A stretch of DNA of 5,736 bases from Hyphomicrobiales bacterium. GTDB lineage: Bacteria; Pseudomonadota; Alphaproteobacteria; Rhizobiales; Beijerinckiaceae. The stretch spans positions 1-5,736 of the forward strand of contig PXAW01000492.1 of NCBI GenBank assembly GCA_003567055.1, read 5' to 3'. The translations under genes and the position numbers were made by a program. This document shows, one piece after another, positions 1-5,736 of this stretch (position 1 is its first letter; every line of letters begins with the position of its first letter). The notes under the pieces are model-generated. The model did no database searches, was not told where the DNA came from, and saw only the letters and a program-made list of their open reading frames with translations.

Positions 1-1078
1 GGCGCAGGCGCTGTTCTGCGGGCGTCTCGGCCAGTTTCAGCGTCTCGAACAGATGGTCCGTCCAGGAAATCAGCTCGACGCAATGGCCGGGCGAGCGGGC
101 GCGCAGGAGGTTGAAATCCGCCGCCGCCGTGATCAGCGGATCGACGCCCTTCAACTCATCGTCGAGCCGCTCATGGAGCACACCTTCGCGCACGCCCAGC
201 GCCGAAGCGACGATGGCCGAAGGGTGCCCGGCGCGGATGATCTCTTCGAGGATCACCGCACCGAACTTCATCAGCGGACGCCGCGCCGAGGAGACGCCCT
301 CGATCGCCTTCAGCGCATCGTCGTCGCTCTCCTGCAATTCGGAGAGGAAGGCGAGCGCGTCATCGGGGGCGATGCGGTAATCATGCATCACCCGCAGCGG
401 ATAATCGCGCAGCGCCATATGCGCCTGGGCGAGCGCGCGCCAGGTCCCGCCGACGGCGTAGAACGGGCGCCCGTTCAGGGCCGAGAGCGGCGCGGCGCGC
501 TGCAGGGCCGTCTGTGCCAGCTTGCGCGCCTTCTTGAGCGAGCCGCCGGACATGTCCTGCAGAGCCAGCCCGCCGATCTTGAGGCTGACACCGGGGGTCG
601 CGTGCGCGCCCTTGATGTCGATGAGTTCGAGCGACCCGCCGCCGAGATCGCCCACGATTCCGTCCGGCTCGTAAAAGCCGGAGATCACGCCGAGCGCCGA
701 GAGTTCCGCCTCACGAATGCCGGAGAGCAATTCGATCTCCTGGCCGAGAATGCCCTCGGCCTCGGCGAGAAAATCCGGGCCGTTCTGCGCATCGCGTGCA
801 GCGGCGGTCGCGAGCACATGCACCTTGCCGACCTTGATCGTGGCGCATAGGGCCCGAAACCGCGCCAGCGCCCGCAGCGCCCGCCCCACGGCCTCCTCGT
901 CGAGCCGACCGGTCGAGGCGACATTGCGCCCGAGCCCGCACAGGACCTTTTCGTTGTAGATCGGCGTCGGCGCGCGCGTCAGCCCCTCGTATACCACGAG
1001 GCGTACCGAGTTCGAGCCGATATCGATGATCGCGACCGGACGCCCGACCTTGAGCCGGCCGGGGGCATCGTCGCGCAT
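1..1078 (-). CDS. ppx: Exopolyphosphatase, Ppx/GppA family (C-terminus off the left edge)
   Basis: This cytosolic enzyme would release orthophosphate from the ends of polyphosphate chains; some family members also hydrolyse pppGpp. About 359 codons are visible. Counting from the ATG at 1078, the first phosphate-binding loop of the ASKHA fold is DIGSNS at residues 19-24. ATAAARDAQN lies near 90-99, the ISG/IRE-type segment near 119-125, the second phosphate loop GDLGGGS at 143-149, and GGTWRALA at 210-217. Together these define a Ppx/GppA N-terminal domain pair. The rest looks like the beginning of the C-terminal helical region, and family members of about 500 residues imply that the end is missing. 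The gene follows ppk by 10 bases, the classic synthesis/degradation pairing. The ATG lacks a clear Shine-Dalgarno sequence; an in-frame GTG at 1105-1103, overlapping ppk by 17 bases, is an alternative start. Preference for polyphosphate over pppGpp is inferred from the ppk linkage, not seen in the sequence. Confidence 0.93.
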   Translation of the reverse strand, partial: MRDDAPGRLKVGRPVAIIDIGSNSVRLVVYEGLTRAPTPIYNEKVLCGLGRNVASTGRLDEEAVGRALRALARFRALCATIKVGKVHVLATAAARDAQNGPDFLAEAEGILGQEIELLSGIREAELSALGVISGFYEPDGIVGDLGGGSLELIDIKGAHATPGVSLKIGGLALQDMSGGSLKKARKLAQTALQRAAPLSALNGRPFYAVGGTWRALAQAHMALRDYPLRVMHDYRIAPDDALAFLSELQESDDDALKAIEGVSSARRPLMKFGAVILEEIIRAGHPSAIVASALGVREGVLHERLDDELKGVDPLITAAADFNLLRARSPGHCVELISWTDHLFETLKLAETPAEQRLR

Positions 1079-1088
1079 CAGGAATTTT

Positions 1089-3317
1089 TCAGTTGCGTTG
1101 TCCACGTCTGAGCAGTGACCTCGGGCTGGAGGTTTTCAGGGATTTGCCCCGGCCCGACAGGCTGGGATTGGTCATGAAGAACTTGTGGGCGTTGAAAGGC
1201 TCCTCGCCCGGCTCGGGCGTGATCCGCTCCCCGGCGCCGGATGAGAGCAGGCGCCAGCTCTGTTGATTGTCGAGCAGGTTGGCCAGCATGATCTGCTCCA
1301 GCACCTGCTGATGCACCGTGGGATTATGGATCGGCAGGAGGGATTCCACCCGCCGGTCGAGATTGCGCTGCATCAGATCGGCGGAGGAGATGTAGACATG
1401 CGCCTTCGGCCCCGGCAGCCCCTCGCCATTGCCGAACGCATAGATCCGGCTGTGTTCGAGGAAGCGCCCGACGATCGACTTGACCCGGATATTCTCCGAG
1501 AGGCCGGGAATGCCGGGCCGCAGGCAGCAGATGCCCCGGATGACCAGATCGATCTGCACCCCCGCGCCGCTCGCCTCGTAGAGCGCATCGATGATCTCGT
1601 GATCGACGAGCGCATTGCATTTCAGCCAGACCGCCGCCGGGCGCCCGGCCCGGGCATGCTCGATCTCCTCCGCGATATGCTGGATGAGCCGCTTTTTCAA
1701 CGTGTAGGGCGAGACCGCCATGCGCTCCAGCTCGGCGGGCTCCGCATAGCCGGTGATGAAGTTGAAGATCCGCGCCACGTCGCGCGCGATCACCGGATCG
1801 GCGGTGAAATAGGACAGGTCCGTGTAGATCCGCGCGGTGATCGGATGGTAATTGCCGGTGCCGATATGGCAATAGGTGACGAGCTGGCCGCCCTCGCGGC
1901 GCACCACCATGGAGAGCTTGGCATGGGTCTTCAGCTCGATGAAGCCGAAGACCACCTGCGCATGGGCGCGCTCCAGATCCCGCGCCCAGCGGATATTGGC
2001 CTCCTCGTCGAACCGCGCCTTCAGCTCGACCAGCGCCGTGACCGATTTGCCGGCATCGGCGGCTTCCGCCAGCGCGGCGATGATCGGTGACTGGTTCGAG
2101 GTGCGGTAGAGCGTCTGCTTGATCGCCACCACCTGCGGATCCCGCGCCGCCTGGTTGAGGAACTGCACCACGGAATCGAAGGATTCGTAAGGGTGGTGGA
2201 CGATGATGTCCTTCTCGCGGATCGCCGCAAAGCAATCCCCGCCCTGATCACGGATGCGCTCGGGAAAGCGGGGCTTGTAGGGCTTGAACTTCAGATCAGG
2301 CCGCTCCAGCGCCACGAGCTGCGACAATTCGCTGAGCGCCAGCATGCCGTCGATGGTGACGCGCTCCTCCGGCGCCACATGCAGCTCCTTGGCGACGAAG
2401 GTGCCGAGATCCTCGGGCATGCGCTCCTCGATCTCGAGCCGGATGACCGAGCCGCGCCGGCGCTCCTTCAGCGCCGTCTCGAAGACGCGCACCAGATCCT
2501 CGGCCTCTTCCTCGATCTCGATATCGGAATCGCGGATCACCCGGAACGAGCCCTGGCCGATCACCTCGTAGCCGGGAAACAGCCGCCCGATATGCAGGAC
2601 GATGGCCTGTTCCAGCGTCATGAAGCGCATCCCGCCGTGATCACCGTAATCGGGCAGCTTGATGAACCGGTCGATCTTCAAGGGCAGGCGGATCAGCGCG
2701 TTGAGCAGCTTGCCGTCGGTCTGCCGGCGCAGCTTCAGCGCCAGCGACATCCCCAGATTCGGGATGAACGGGAAGGGATGGGCCGGATCGATGGCGAGCG
2801 GGGTCAGGATCGGGAAGATGTGATGCAGGAAATGGTCTTCGAGCCAGACCCGCTCCGATTTCGACAGATCATCCTCGCCGATCAGGGCGATCTCCTCACG
2901 CAGCAATTCGTCGCGCAATTCCCGCCAGCGCATCTGCTGATCGACGGTGAGCGTGGCGACTTCCTGGCCGATGCGCGCCAATTGCTCGCTCGGGGTCAGC
3001 CCGTCCTGCGAGACGGCGGTGAGATCCTCGCGCACCTGGCCCTTGAGGCCGGCGACGCGCACCATGAAGAACTCGTCGAGATTGTTGGCCGAGATCGAGA
3101 GGAAGCGCAGCTGCTCCAGGAGCGGATGGTTGCGGTTGGAGGCTTCCTCGAGCACGCGCCGGTTGAATTGCAGCCAGGACAATTCGCGATTGACGAAGCG
3201 ATGCGGCGTGCCGAGCAGGTCGCGACCCTGCGGCGGCTCGCCCTTCTGCACGGCCGGCGGGTCCTCGACCCTGGCGATGTCTTCCGCATCTGCTGCGGTG
3301 CTGAGGTTGGCACGCAC
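1089..3317 (-). CDS. ppk: Polyphosphate kinase 1
   Basis: PPK1 reversibly transfers the gamma phosphate of ATP to a growing inorganic polyphosphate chain through a phosphohistidine intermediate. The 742 residues cover the whole family length. The N-terminal domain opens with [12 protein letters not shown] (41-52) and [16 protein letters not shown] (76-91), where Asn79 matches the ATP-contacting Asn of the E. coli enzyme. The Mg-binding arginines fit YRTS (Arg405) and ELKARFDE (Arg435). The phosphorylated histidine is His465 in THAKLSMV, and the second essential histidine is His622 in [11 protein letters not shown]. Offsets of about 30 from E. coli numbering are constant across the later sites, so the catalytic core is intact. 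Residues 1-35 form an extra hydrophilic leader, and the last ~17 residues are a basic tail. The start is GTG at 3317-3315, preceded by GGGAG with an 8-base gap; there is no other in-frame ATG, GTG or TTG before the upstream stop at 3393-3395. ppx follows directly. Confidence 0.98.
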   Translation of the reverse strand: MRANLSTAADAEDIARVEDPPAVQKGEPPQGRDLLGTPHRFVNRELSWLQFNRRVLEEASNRNHPLLEQLRFLSISANNLDEFFMVRVAGLKGQVREDLTAVSQDGLTPSEQLARIGQEVATLTVDQQMRWRELRDELLREEIALIGEDDLSKSERVWLEDHFLHHIFPILTPLAIDPAHPFPFIPNLGMSLALKLRRQTDGKLLNALIRLPLKIDRFIKLPDYGDHGGMRFMTLEQAIVLHIGRLFPGYEVIGQGSFRVIRDSDIEIEEEAEDLVRVFETALKERRRGSVIRLEIEERMPEDLGTFVAKELHVAPEERVTIDGMLALSELSQLVALERPDLKFKPYKPRFPERIRDQGGDCFAAIREKDIIVHHPYESFDSVVQFLNQAARDPQVVAIKQTLYRTSNQSPIIAALAEAADAGKSVTALVELKARFDEEANIRWARDLERAHAQVVFGFIELKTHAKLSMVVRREGGQLVTYCHIGTGNYHPITARIYTDLSYFTADPVIARDVARIFNFITGYAEPAELERMAVSPYTLKKRLIQHIAEEIEHARAGRPAAVWLKCNALVDHEIIDALYEASGAGVQIDLVIRGICCLRPGIPGLSENIRVKSIVGRFLEHSRIYAFGNGEGLPGPKAHVYISSADLMQRNLDRRVESLLPIHNPTVHQQVLEQIMLANLLDNQQSWRLLSSGAGERITPEPGEEPFNAHKFFMTNPSLSGRGKSLKTSSPRSLLRRGQRN

Positions 3318-3325
3318 CTGGCCTT

Positions 3326-3330
3326 CTCCC
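3326..3330 (-). promoter_or_regulatory. Ribosome binding site of ppk
   Basis: The minus strand reads GGGAG here, 8 bases before the GTG at 3317. This supports the GTG as the ppk start despite its being non-ATG. An ATG at 3340-3338 lies just upstream but is out of frame with ppk. A second purine-rich match, GAAGG at 3322-3326, is only 4 bases from the start and is less well placed. Confidence 0.6.
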
Positions 3331-3366
3331 TTTCCGTCATGAAGAGACGCAGCCTGAAAGGCCTTT

Positions 3367-3384
3367 GCGACAACGCCACGACAA
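3367..3384 (-). promoter_or_regulatory. Possible PhoB box (direct repeat) upstream of ppk
   Basis: On the coding strand of ppk the sequence TTGTCGT-GGCG-TTGTCGC forms two 7-base half-sites with a 4-base spacer, an 11-base period. This is the geometry and orientation of the PhoB box (CTGTCAT, four bases, CTGTCAC). Each half-site matches 5 of 7 positions. The repeat lies about 50 bases before the ppk start, in the only long gap of the cluster, and control of ppk genes by phosphate limitation is known in several bacteria. Against it, the spacer is GC-rich rather than AT-rich, the A of the TGTCA core is G in both halves, and no convincing -10 element follows. A perfect palindrome, AAAGGCCTTT (3357-3366), abuts it. 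The regulatory role is inference. Confidence 0.3.
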
Positions 3385-3400
3385 TCCCCATACTAATGCA

Positions 3401-4183
3401 TCACGTGCCGCTGTCGCCCCCGGAGGAAGACGCATCCCCATCTTCCTCGTCCGCTTCGCCGTGTTCGTCTCCCCCGATGTCGGGCATGGCGGCGAGAATT
3501 TCCAGTGCGAGATTGCGCGTCAGCCGGCGCCCGCGCCGCAGCGCCTCCTGGTCGAGCGCGGCGACGACCCGCCCCGCCTGGGCCAGCGAGCGGTCGATGC
3601 GCAGGGCCAGCGCGTCGACCACGCGGGTATCGACGAGGAGCTGACGATCGACGAAGAGCTTGACCAGCACCGCCTTGAGAAGCGCTTCGTCCGGCGGATC
3701 GATCCGCGCGCCGGGGGCGAGCCGCAGGCGTGAGAGCAGATCCGGCGTGGCAAGCCCCCAGGCGGAAGGCGGGGCGCTCGCGGTGATCAGCACGCTGGTG
3801 CCCTGTTCGCGCGCGAGGTTGAGCAGATGAAAGAATGCCGCATCGTCGCGCGGTCCGCGATCGGCATCCTCGATCACGAGCGCCCGGTTCGAGACGAGAT
3901 AGGGCACCCGCGCCATGCTGATCTGCGCGGCATCCACCGTCCAGGCATGGGCGCGCTCGGCCCAGATCGCGGCGAGATGCGTCTTGCCGCTGCCGGGCGG
4001 GCCCTCGATCAGGATGATCCGGTCGGGCCAGTCCGGCCAGGATTCGATCAGGCCGTGCGCCTGCTCGTTGGAGGGGCCTACGAGGAAATCCTCGCCGCCA
4101 TAGCGCGGCGCGAGGGCGAGATCGAGGGCGAGCTGGCCGGCCTCGGCTTCCTTGCGGCGCCCGCGCGGGGTGCGCTCACTCAT
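3401..4183 (-). CDS. hdaA: DnaA-regulatory AAA+ ATPase, HdaA/Hda type
   Basis: Hda proteins bind the DNA-loaded sliding clamp and stimulate DnaA-ATP hydrolysis (RIDA), which prevents re-initiation of replication. From the chosen start the protein has 260 residues. The N-terminus carries QLALDL (17-22), fitting the clamp-binding motif QLxLxL. The AAA+ core has Walker A GPPGSGKT (61-68), Walker B ALVIEDAD (101-108), a sensor-1 segment SVLITAS (130-136) and DLLSRL with the likely arginine finger Arg152. DnaA's domain IV for DNA binding is absent, which separates Hda from DnaA. The last ~24 residues are an Asp/Glu/Ser/Gly-rich tail. I chose ATG 4183-4181 because GGAG sits 7 bases upstream and the start overlaps the stop of the preceding gene by 8 bases; a start at 4225 would add 14 arginine-rich residues encoded inside that gene. 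The alternative annotation, a generic DnaA-like ATPase, is less likely given the clamp motif. Confidence 0.9.
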   Translation of the reverse strand: MSERTPRGRRKEAEAGQLALDLALAPRYGGEDFLVGPSNEQAHGLIESWPDWPDRIILIEGPPGSGKTHLAAIWAERAHAWTVDAAQISMARVPYLVSNRALVIEDADRGPRDDAAFFHLLNLAREQGTSVLITASAPPSAWGLATPDLLSRLRLAPGARIDPPDEALLKAVLVKLFVDRQLLVDTRVVDALALRIDRSLAQAGRVVAALDQEALRRGRRLTRNLALEILAAMPDIGGDEHGEADEEDGDASSSGGDSGT

Positions 4184-5282
4184 CACGCGGCTCCGCATCC
4201 GCAACCTTCGCGACCGGCGCGCCATCCCCGCGATAATAGCTGCTGGCGAGGTAGCGGCGCAGGCCGAAGCGCATCAGCACCCCCACGGCAGCCGCGAGCG
4301 GCACCGCCATCAGCAGGCCGAGAAAGCCGAACAGCGAGCCGAAGGCGAACAGCGCGAACATCAGCCAGACCGGATGCACCCCGACGGAATCGCCGAGCAT
4401 CTTCGGTTGCAGGATGTTGCCCTCGACGATCTGGCCGCTGACGAAGATCGCGAGCGTGATCAGCACCCAGGTATAATCCGGCCAGAACTGCACGATGGCG
4501 ACACCGACCGAGAGAAGCAGCCCGGTGAATGAGCCGACATAGGGGATGATGCTCAGGAACCCGGCGGTGATGCCGATCAGCGCACCGAAATTCAGCCCGA
4601 CCATGCTCAGGCCGATGGCGTAATACGAGCCGAGGATCAGGCACAATGCCGCCTGGCCGCGCACGAAGCCGGCAAGCGCCGTATCGATTTCCCGCGCCAG
4701 CCCCCGGATGGTCTCGCGATAGCGCAGCGGCAGCCAGGAATCGACCGTGGCGACCATCTTGTGCCAGTCGATCAGCAGATAGAAGGCGATGATCGGCGTC
4801 ACGATCACCAGCGAGAAGAGCGAGAGAAGCGTCTGCCCGCCGGCGAGGATCGAGCCGATCAGGGCAAGCAGGTAACCCGTGGCCTGCCCGACCATGTCGC
4901 GGATCGAGCCCTCCACGTCGCGTCCGGCCTCGTCGCCGCCGAACAATTCCAGAAACGGCCCGCCATGCTCGTAGGCGAGGCGCTGTAATTGCGTCACGTA
5001 GGAGGGCAGCATCTGGAGGAAGGCGGTGATCTCACGCACGACCAGCGGCGCGGCCAGCACGAGAAACAGCACGAAGACGATGACGAAGACGCCGAGGATC
5101 AGAAGCGTCGCGCCCACCCGCCCGAATCCGAGCCGTTGCAGCCGCCCGGCGACGGGGTCGAGGAAATAGGCGAGCGCCAGACCGGCCACGAAGGGCAGCA
5201 ATATCCCGCTGAACAGCCAGAGGAAGAGGACGAAGACGACGAGCGCCGCGATCCAGAATCCGAGTTGCTTCTGTACGGTCAT
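4176..5282 (-). CDS. AI-2E family (PerM-like) membrane transporter/permease
   Basis: This is a polytopic inner-membrane protein of 368 residues, a typical family length. Hydrophobic stretches lie near residues 8-40, 57-82, 136-171 (two neighbouring), 211-230, 233-262, 271-287 and 303-339, consistent with about eight membrane spans. Family hallmarks are IPYVGS (246-251), the loop from Gln284 through EGNILQPKMLG to HPVW (284-306), and GFLGLLMAVPLAAA (319-332). A soluble, partly charged segment (about 84-130) separates the second and third spans, as is usual. Family members are linked to efflux of the signal AI-2 (TqsA) or Na+/H+ exchange, but most have no assigned substrate and none can be read here. 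The ATG at 5282-5280 has GAGGG (5287-5291) four bases upstream. The gene begins 40 bases after the phosphatidyltransferase stop and overlaps hdaA at its end, so translation of hdaA may be coupled to it. Confidence 0.93.
   Translation of the reverse strand: MTVQKQLGFWIAALVVFVLFLWLFSGILLPFVAGLALAYFLDPVAGRLQRLGFGRVGATLLILGVFVIVFVLFLVLAAPLVVREITAFLQMLPSYVTQLQRLAYEHGGPFLELFGGDEAGRDVEGSIRDMVGQATGYLLALIGSILAGGQTLLSLFSLVIVTPIIAFYLLIDWHKMVATVDSWLPLRYRETIRGLAREIDTALAGFVRGQAALCLILGSYYAIGLSMVGLNFGALIGITAGFLSIIPYVGSFTGLLLSVGVAIVQFWPDYTWVLITLAIFVSGQIVEGNILQPKMLGDSVGVHPVWLMFALFAFGSLFGFLGLLMAVPLAAAVGVLMRFGLRRYLASSYYRGDGAPVAKVADAEPRDE
4191..4194 (-). promoter_or_regulatory. Ribosome binding site of hdaA
   Basis: GGAG on the minus strand, 7 bases before the ATG at 4183, lies within the last codons of the upstream membrane-protein gene. 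It decides the start in favour of 4183 over the in-frame upstream ATGs at 4225 and 4198. Confidence 0.5.
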
Positions 5283-5286
5283 CGAA

Positions 5287-5291
5287 CCCTC
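5287..5291 (-). promoter_or_regulatory. Ribosome binding site of the AI-2E family gene
   Basis: GAGGG on the minus strand, 4 bases before the ATG at 5282. The spacing is slightly short but acceptable, and it agrees with the N-terminus expected for the family: a short charged leader followed at once by a membrane span. Confidence 0.45.
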
Positions 5292-5322
5292 GGCAAAAGC
5301 GGCGCCAGCGCGCAGGGCGCGG

Positions 5323-5736
5323 TCAATGCGTCATGTGCCGCAACCAGATCACGAGATAGGCGCCGGCAGTGATCACGGTCAAGGCCGCAACGGCCCACAT
5401 GGTCAACATCACGATCAGCGGCGCGGTGATGCCGAAGGCGAGCAGGCCCAGAACCAGCGCCACATAGCCGATCTGAAGCGCCGTATTGACCTTGGAGATC
5501 ATCAGCGGCTTCACCTCCATCGGGCGCGTCAGCTGCCCGGCCACCACGAAGGCCATCAGGATCATGGCATCGCGAAAGACCACAAGCACGGCAATCCAGG
5601 TCGGGATCTCGCCCACGACTGCCAGTGTCACGAAGAGTGAGATCAGGAGCGCCTTGTCGGCCAGCGGATCGATCATGGCGCCGAATTCGCTGCGCATGTC
5701 GAAGCGCCGGGCGATATAGCCGTCGACCCCGTCCGA
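5323..5736 (-). CDS. CDP-alcohol phosphatidyltransferase (N-terminus off the right edge)
   Basis: Enzymes of this family displace CMP from a CDP-alcohol (usually CDP-diacylglycerol) with an alcohol acceptor in the inner membrane, making phospholipids. The visible 137 residues begin inside the signature D-x2-DG-x2-AR-x8-G-x3-D-x3-D: the residues are D2, D5, G6, A9, R10, G19, D23 and D27, all present, so the metal and CDP site is intact. Hydrophobic spans follow near 29-42, 47-67, 87-103 and 106-132. The PLMISKVNTALQ segment (77-88) resembles the conserved K-x-x-T-x-x-Q region of PgsA-like enzymes. Only the first membrane helices, perhaps 40-60 residues, should be missing. The substrate is not certain: phosphatidylglycerophosphate synthase (PgsA) or a CMP-forming cardiolipin synthase are both possible, so no symbol is given. 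It heads the visible cluster, 40 bases before the AI-2E gene. Confidence 0.93.
   Translation of the reverse strand, partial: SDGVDGYIARRFDMRSEFGAMIDPLADKALLISLFVTLAVVGEIPTWIAVLVVFRDAMILMAFVVAGQLTRPMEVKPLMISKVNTALQIGYVALVLGLLAFGITAPLIVMLTMWAVAALTVITAGAYLVIWLRHMTH

Noticed and set aside
53..850. A 265-residue open frame on the plus strand
   Set aside because: It is antisense to ppx, whose frame holds both phosphate-binding motifs; this frame shows no recognisable motif and is a GC-rich shadow.
1263..2090. Open frames of 275 residues (plus) and, at 1324-2235, 303 residues (minus) within ppk
   Set aside because: Both overlap the conserved histidine-containing core of Ppk in other frames and show only Arg/Gly/Ala-rich shadow composition.
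3357..3366. Perfect 10-base palindrome AAAGGCCTTT before ppk considered as an operator
   Set aside because: A single short palindrome without a known regulator match or a second copy; noted only because it abuts the PhoB-like repeat.
2193..3644. A 483-residue open frame on the plus strand, antisense to ppk and hdaA
   Set aside because: It covers the intact ppk catalytic gene, the gap and part of hdaA. Its composition (Gln, Asp, Arg, Leu rich) is what the complement of GC-rich codons gives, and no domain is visible.
4184..4225. Longer hdaA start at 4225 adding an arginine-rich 14-residue leader
   Set aside because: It would lie within the conserved-frame 3' end of the AI-2E-family gene and lacks the well-placed ribosome site that precedes 4183; the arginines reflect the overlapping frame.
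5302..5320. GCGCC/GGCGC inverted repeat with a 9-base loop, followed on the minus strand by CGCTTTTG; possible terminator after the phosphatidyltransferase gene
   Set aside because: The stem is only 5 base pairs, the loop is large, and the T run is four bases and offset. In such GC-rich DNA this is expected by chance and would interrupt an otherwise tight cluster.

Overview
The window is GC-rich and tightly packed. Five genes all read on the minus strand, with gaps of at most 83 bases. The best taxonomic clue is the third gene, a short DnaA-like AAA+ protein with an N-terminal clamp-binding motif (HdaA type). Its place between an AI-2E-family membrane protein and a ppk-ppx pair is an arrangement I associate with Alphaproteobacteria (Caulobacter and rhizobial relatives). 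Protein sequence style and codon use fit a high-GC alphaproteobacterium, but the genus cannot be fixed from here.

In transcription order (right to left): (1) the C-terminal 137 residues of a CDP-alcohol phosphatidyltransferase, whose start lies beyond the right edge; (2) a complete 368-residue AI-2E/PerM-family membrane protein; (3) hdaA, whose start overlaps the end of gene 2 by 8 bases; (4) after the only sizeable gap (83 bases), ppk, encoding a full-length polyphosphate kinase 1 of 742 residues with a GTG start and a good ribosome binding site; (5) ppx, an exopolyphosphatase of the Ppx/GppA family, starting at the end of ppk and running off the left edge.

Ppk makes polyphosphate from ATP and Ppx degrades it, so genes 4 and 5 form a synthesis/degradation pair. 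HdaA is expected to promote ATP hydrolysis by DnaA after clamp loading, which limits replication initiation. The two upstream genes are membrane proteins, one for phospholipid synthesis and one a transporter-like permease. The close spacing suggests co-transcription of genes 1 to 3, perhaps through to ppx, with a possible extra promoter before ppk.

I see no mobile element, CRISPR array, tRNA, rRNA or toxin-like gene, and no clear undescribed system; this is mostly conserved housekeeping DNA. The points most worth a second look are a PhoB-box-like direct repeat before ppk, the linkage of a replication regulator to polyphosphate genes, and an acidic low-complexity tail on HdaA. The long plus-strand reading frames are antisense shadows of these genes.
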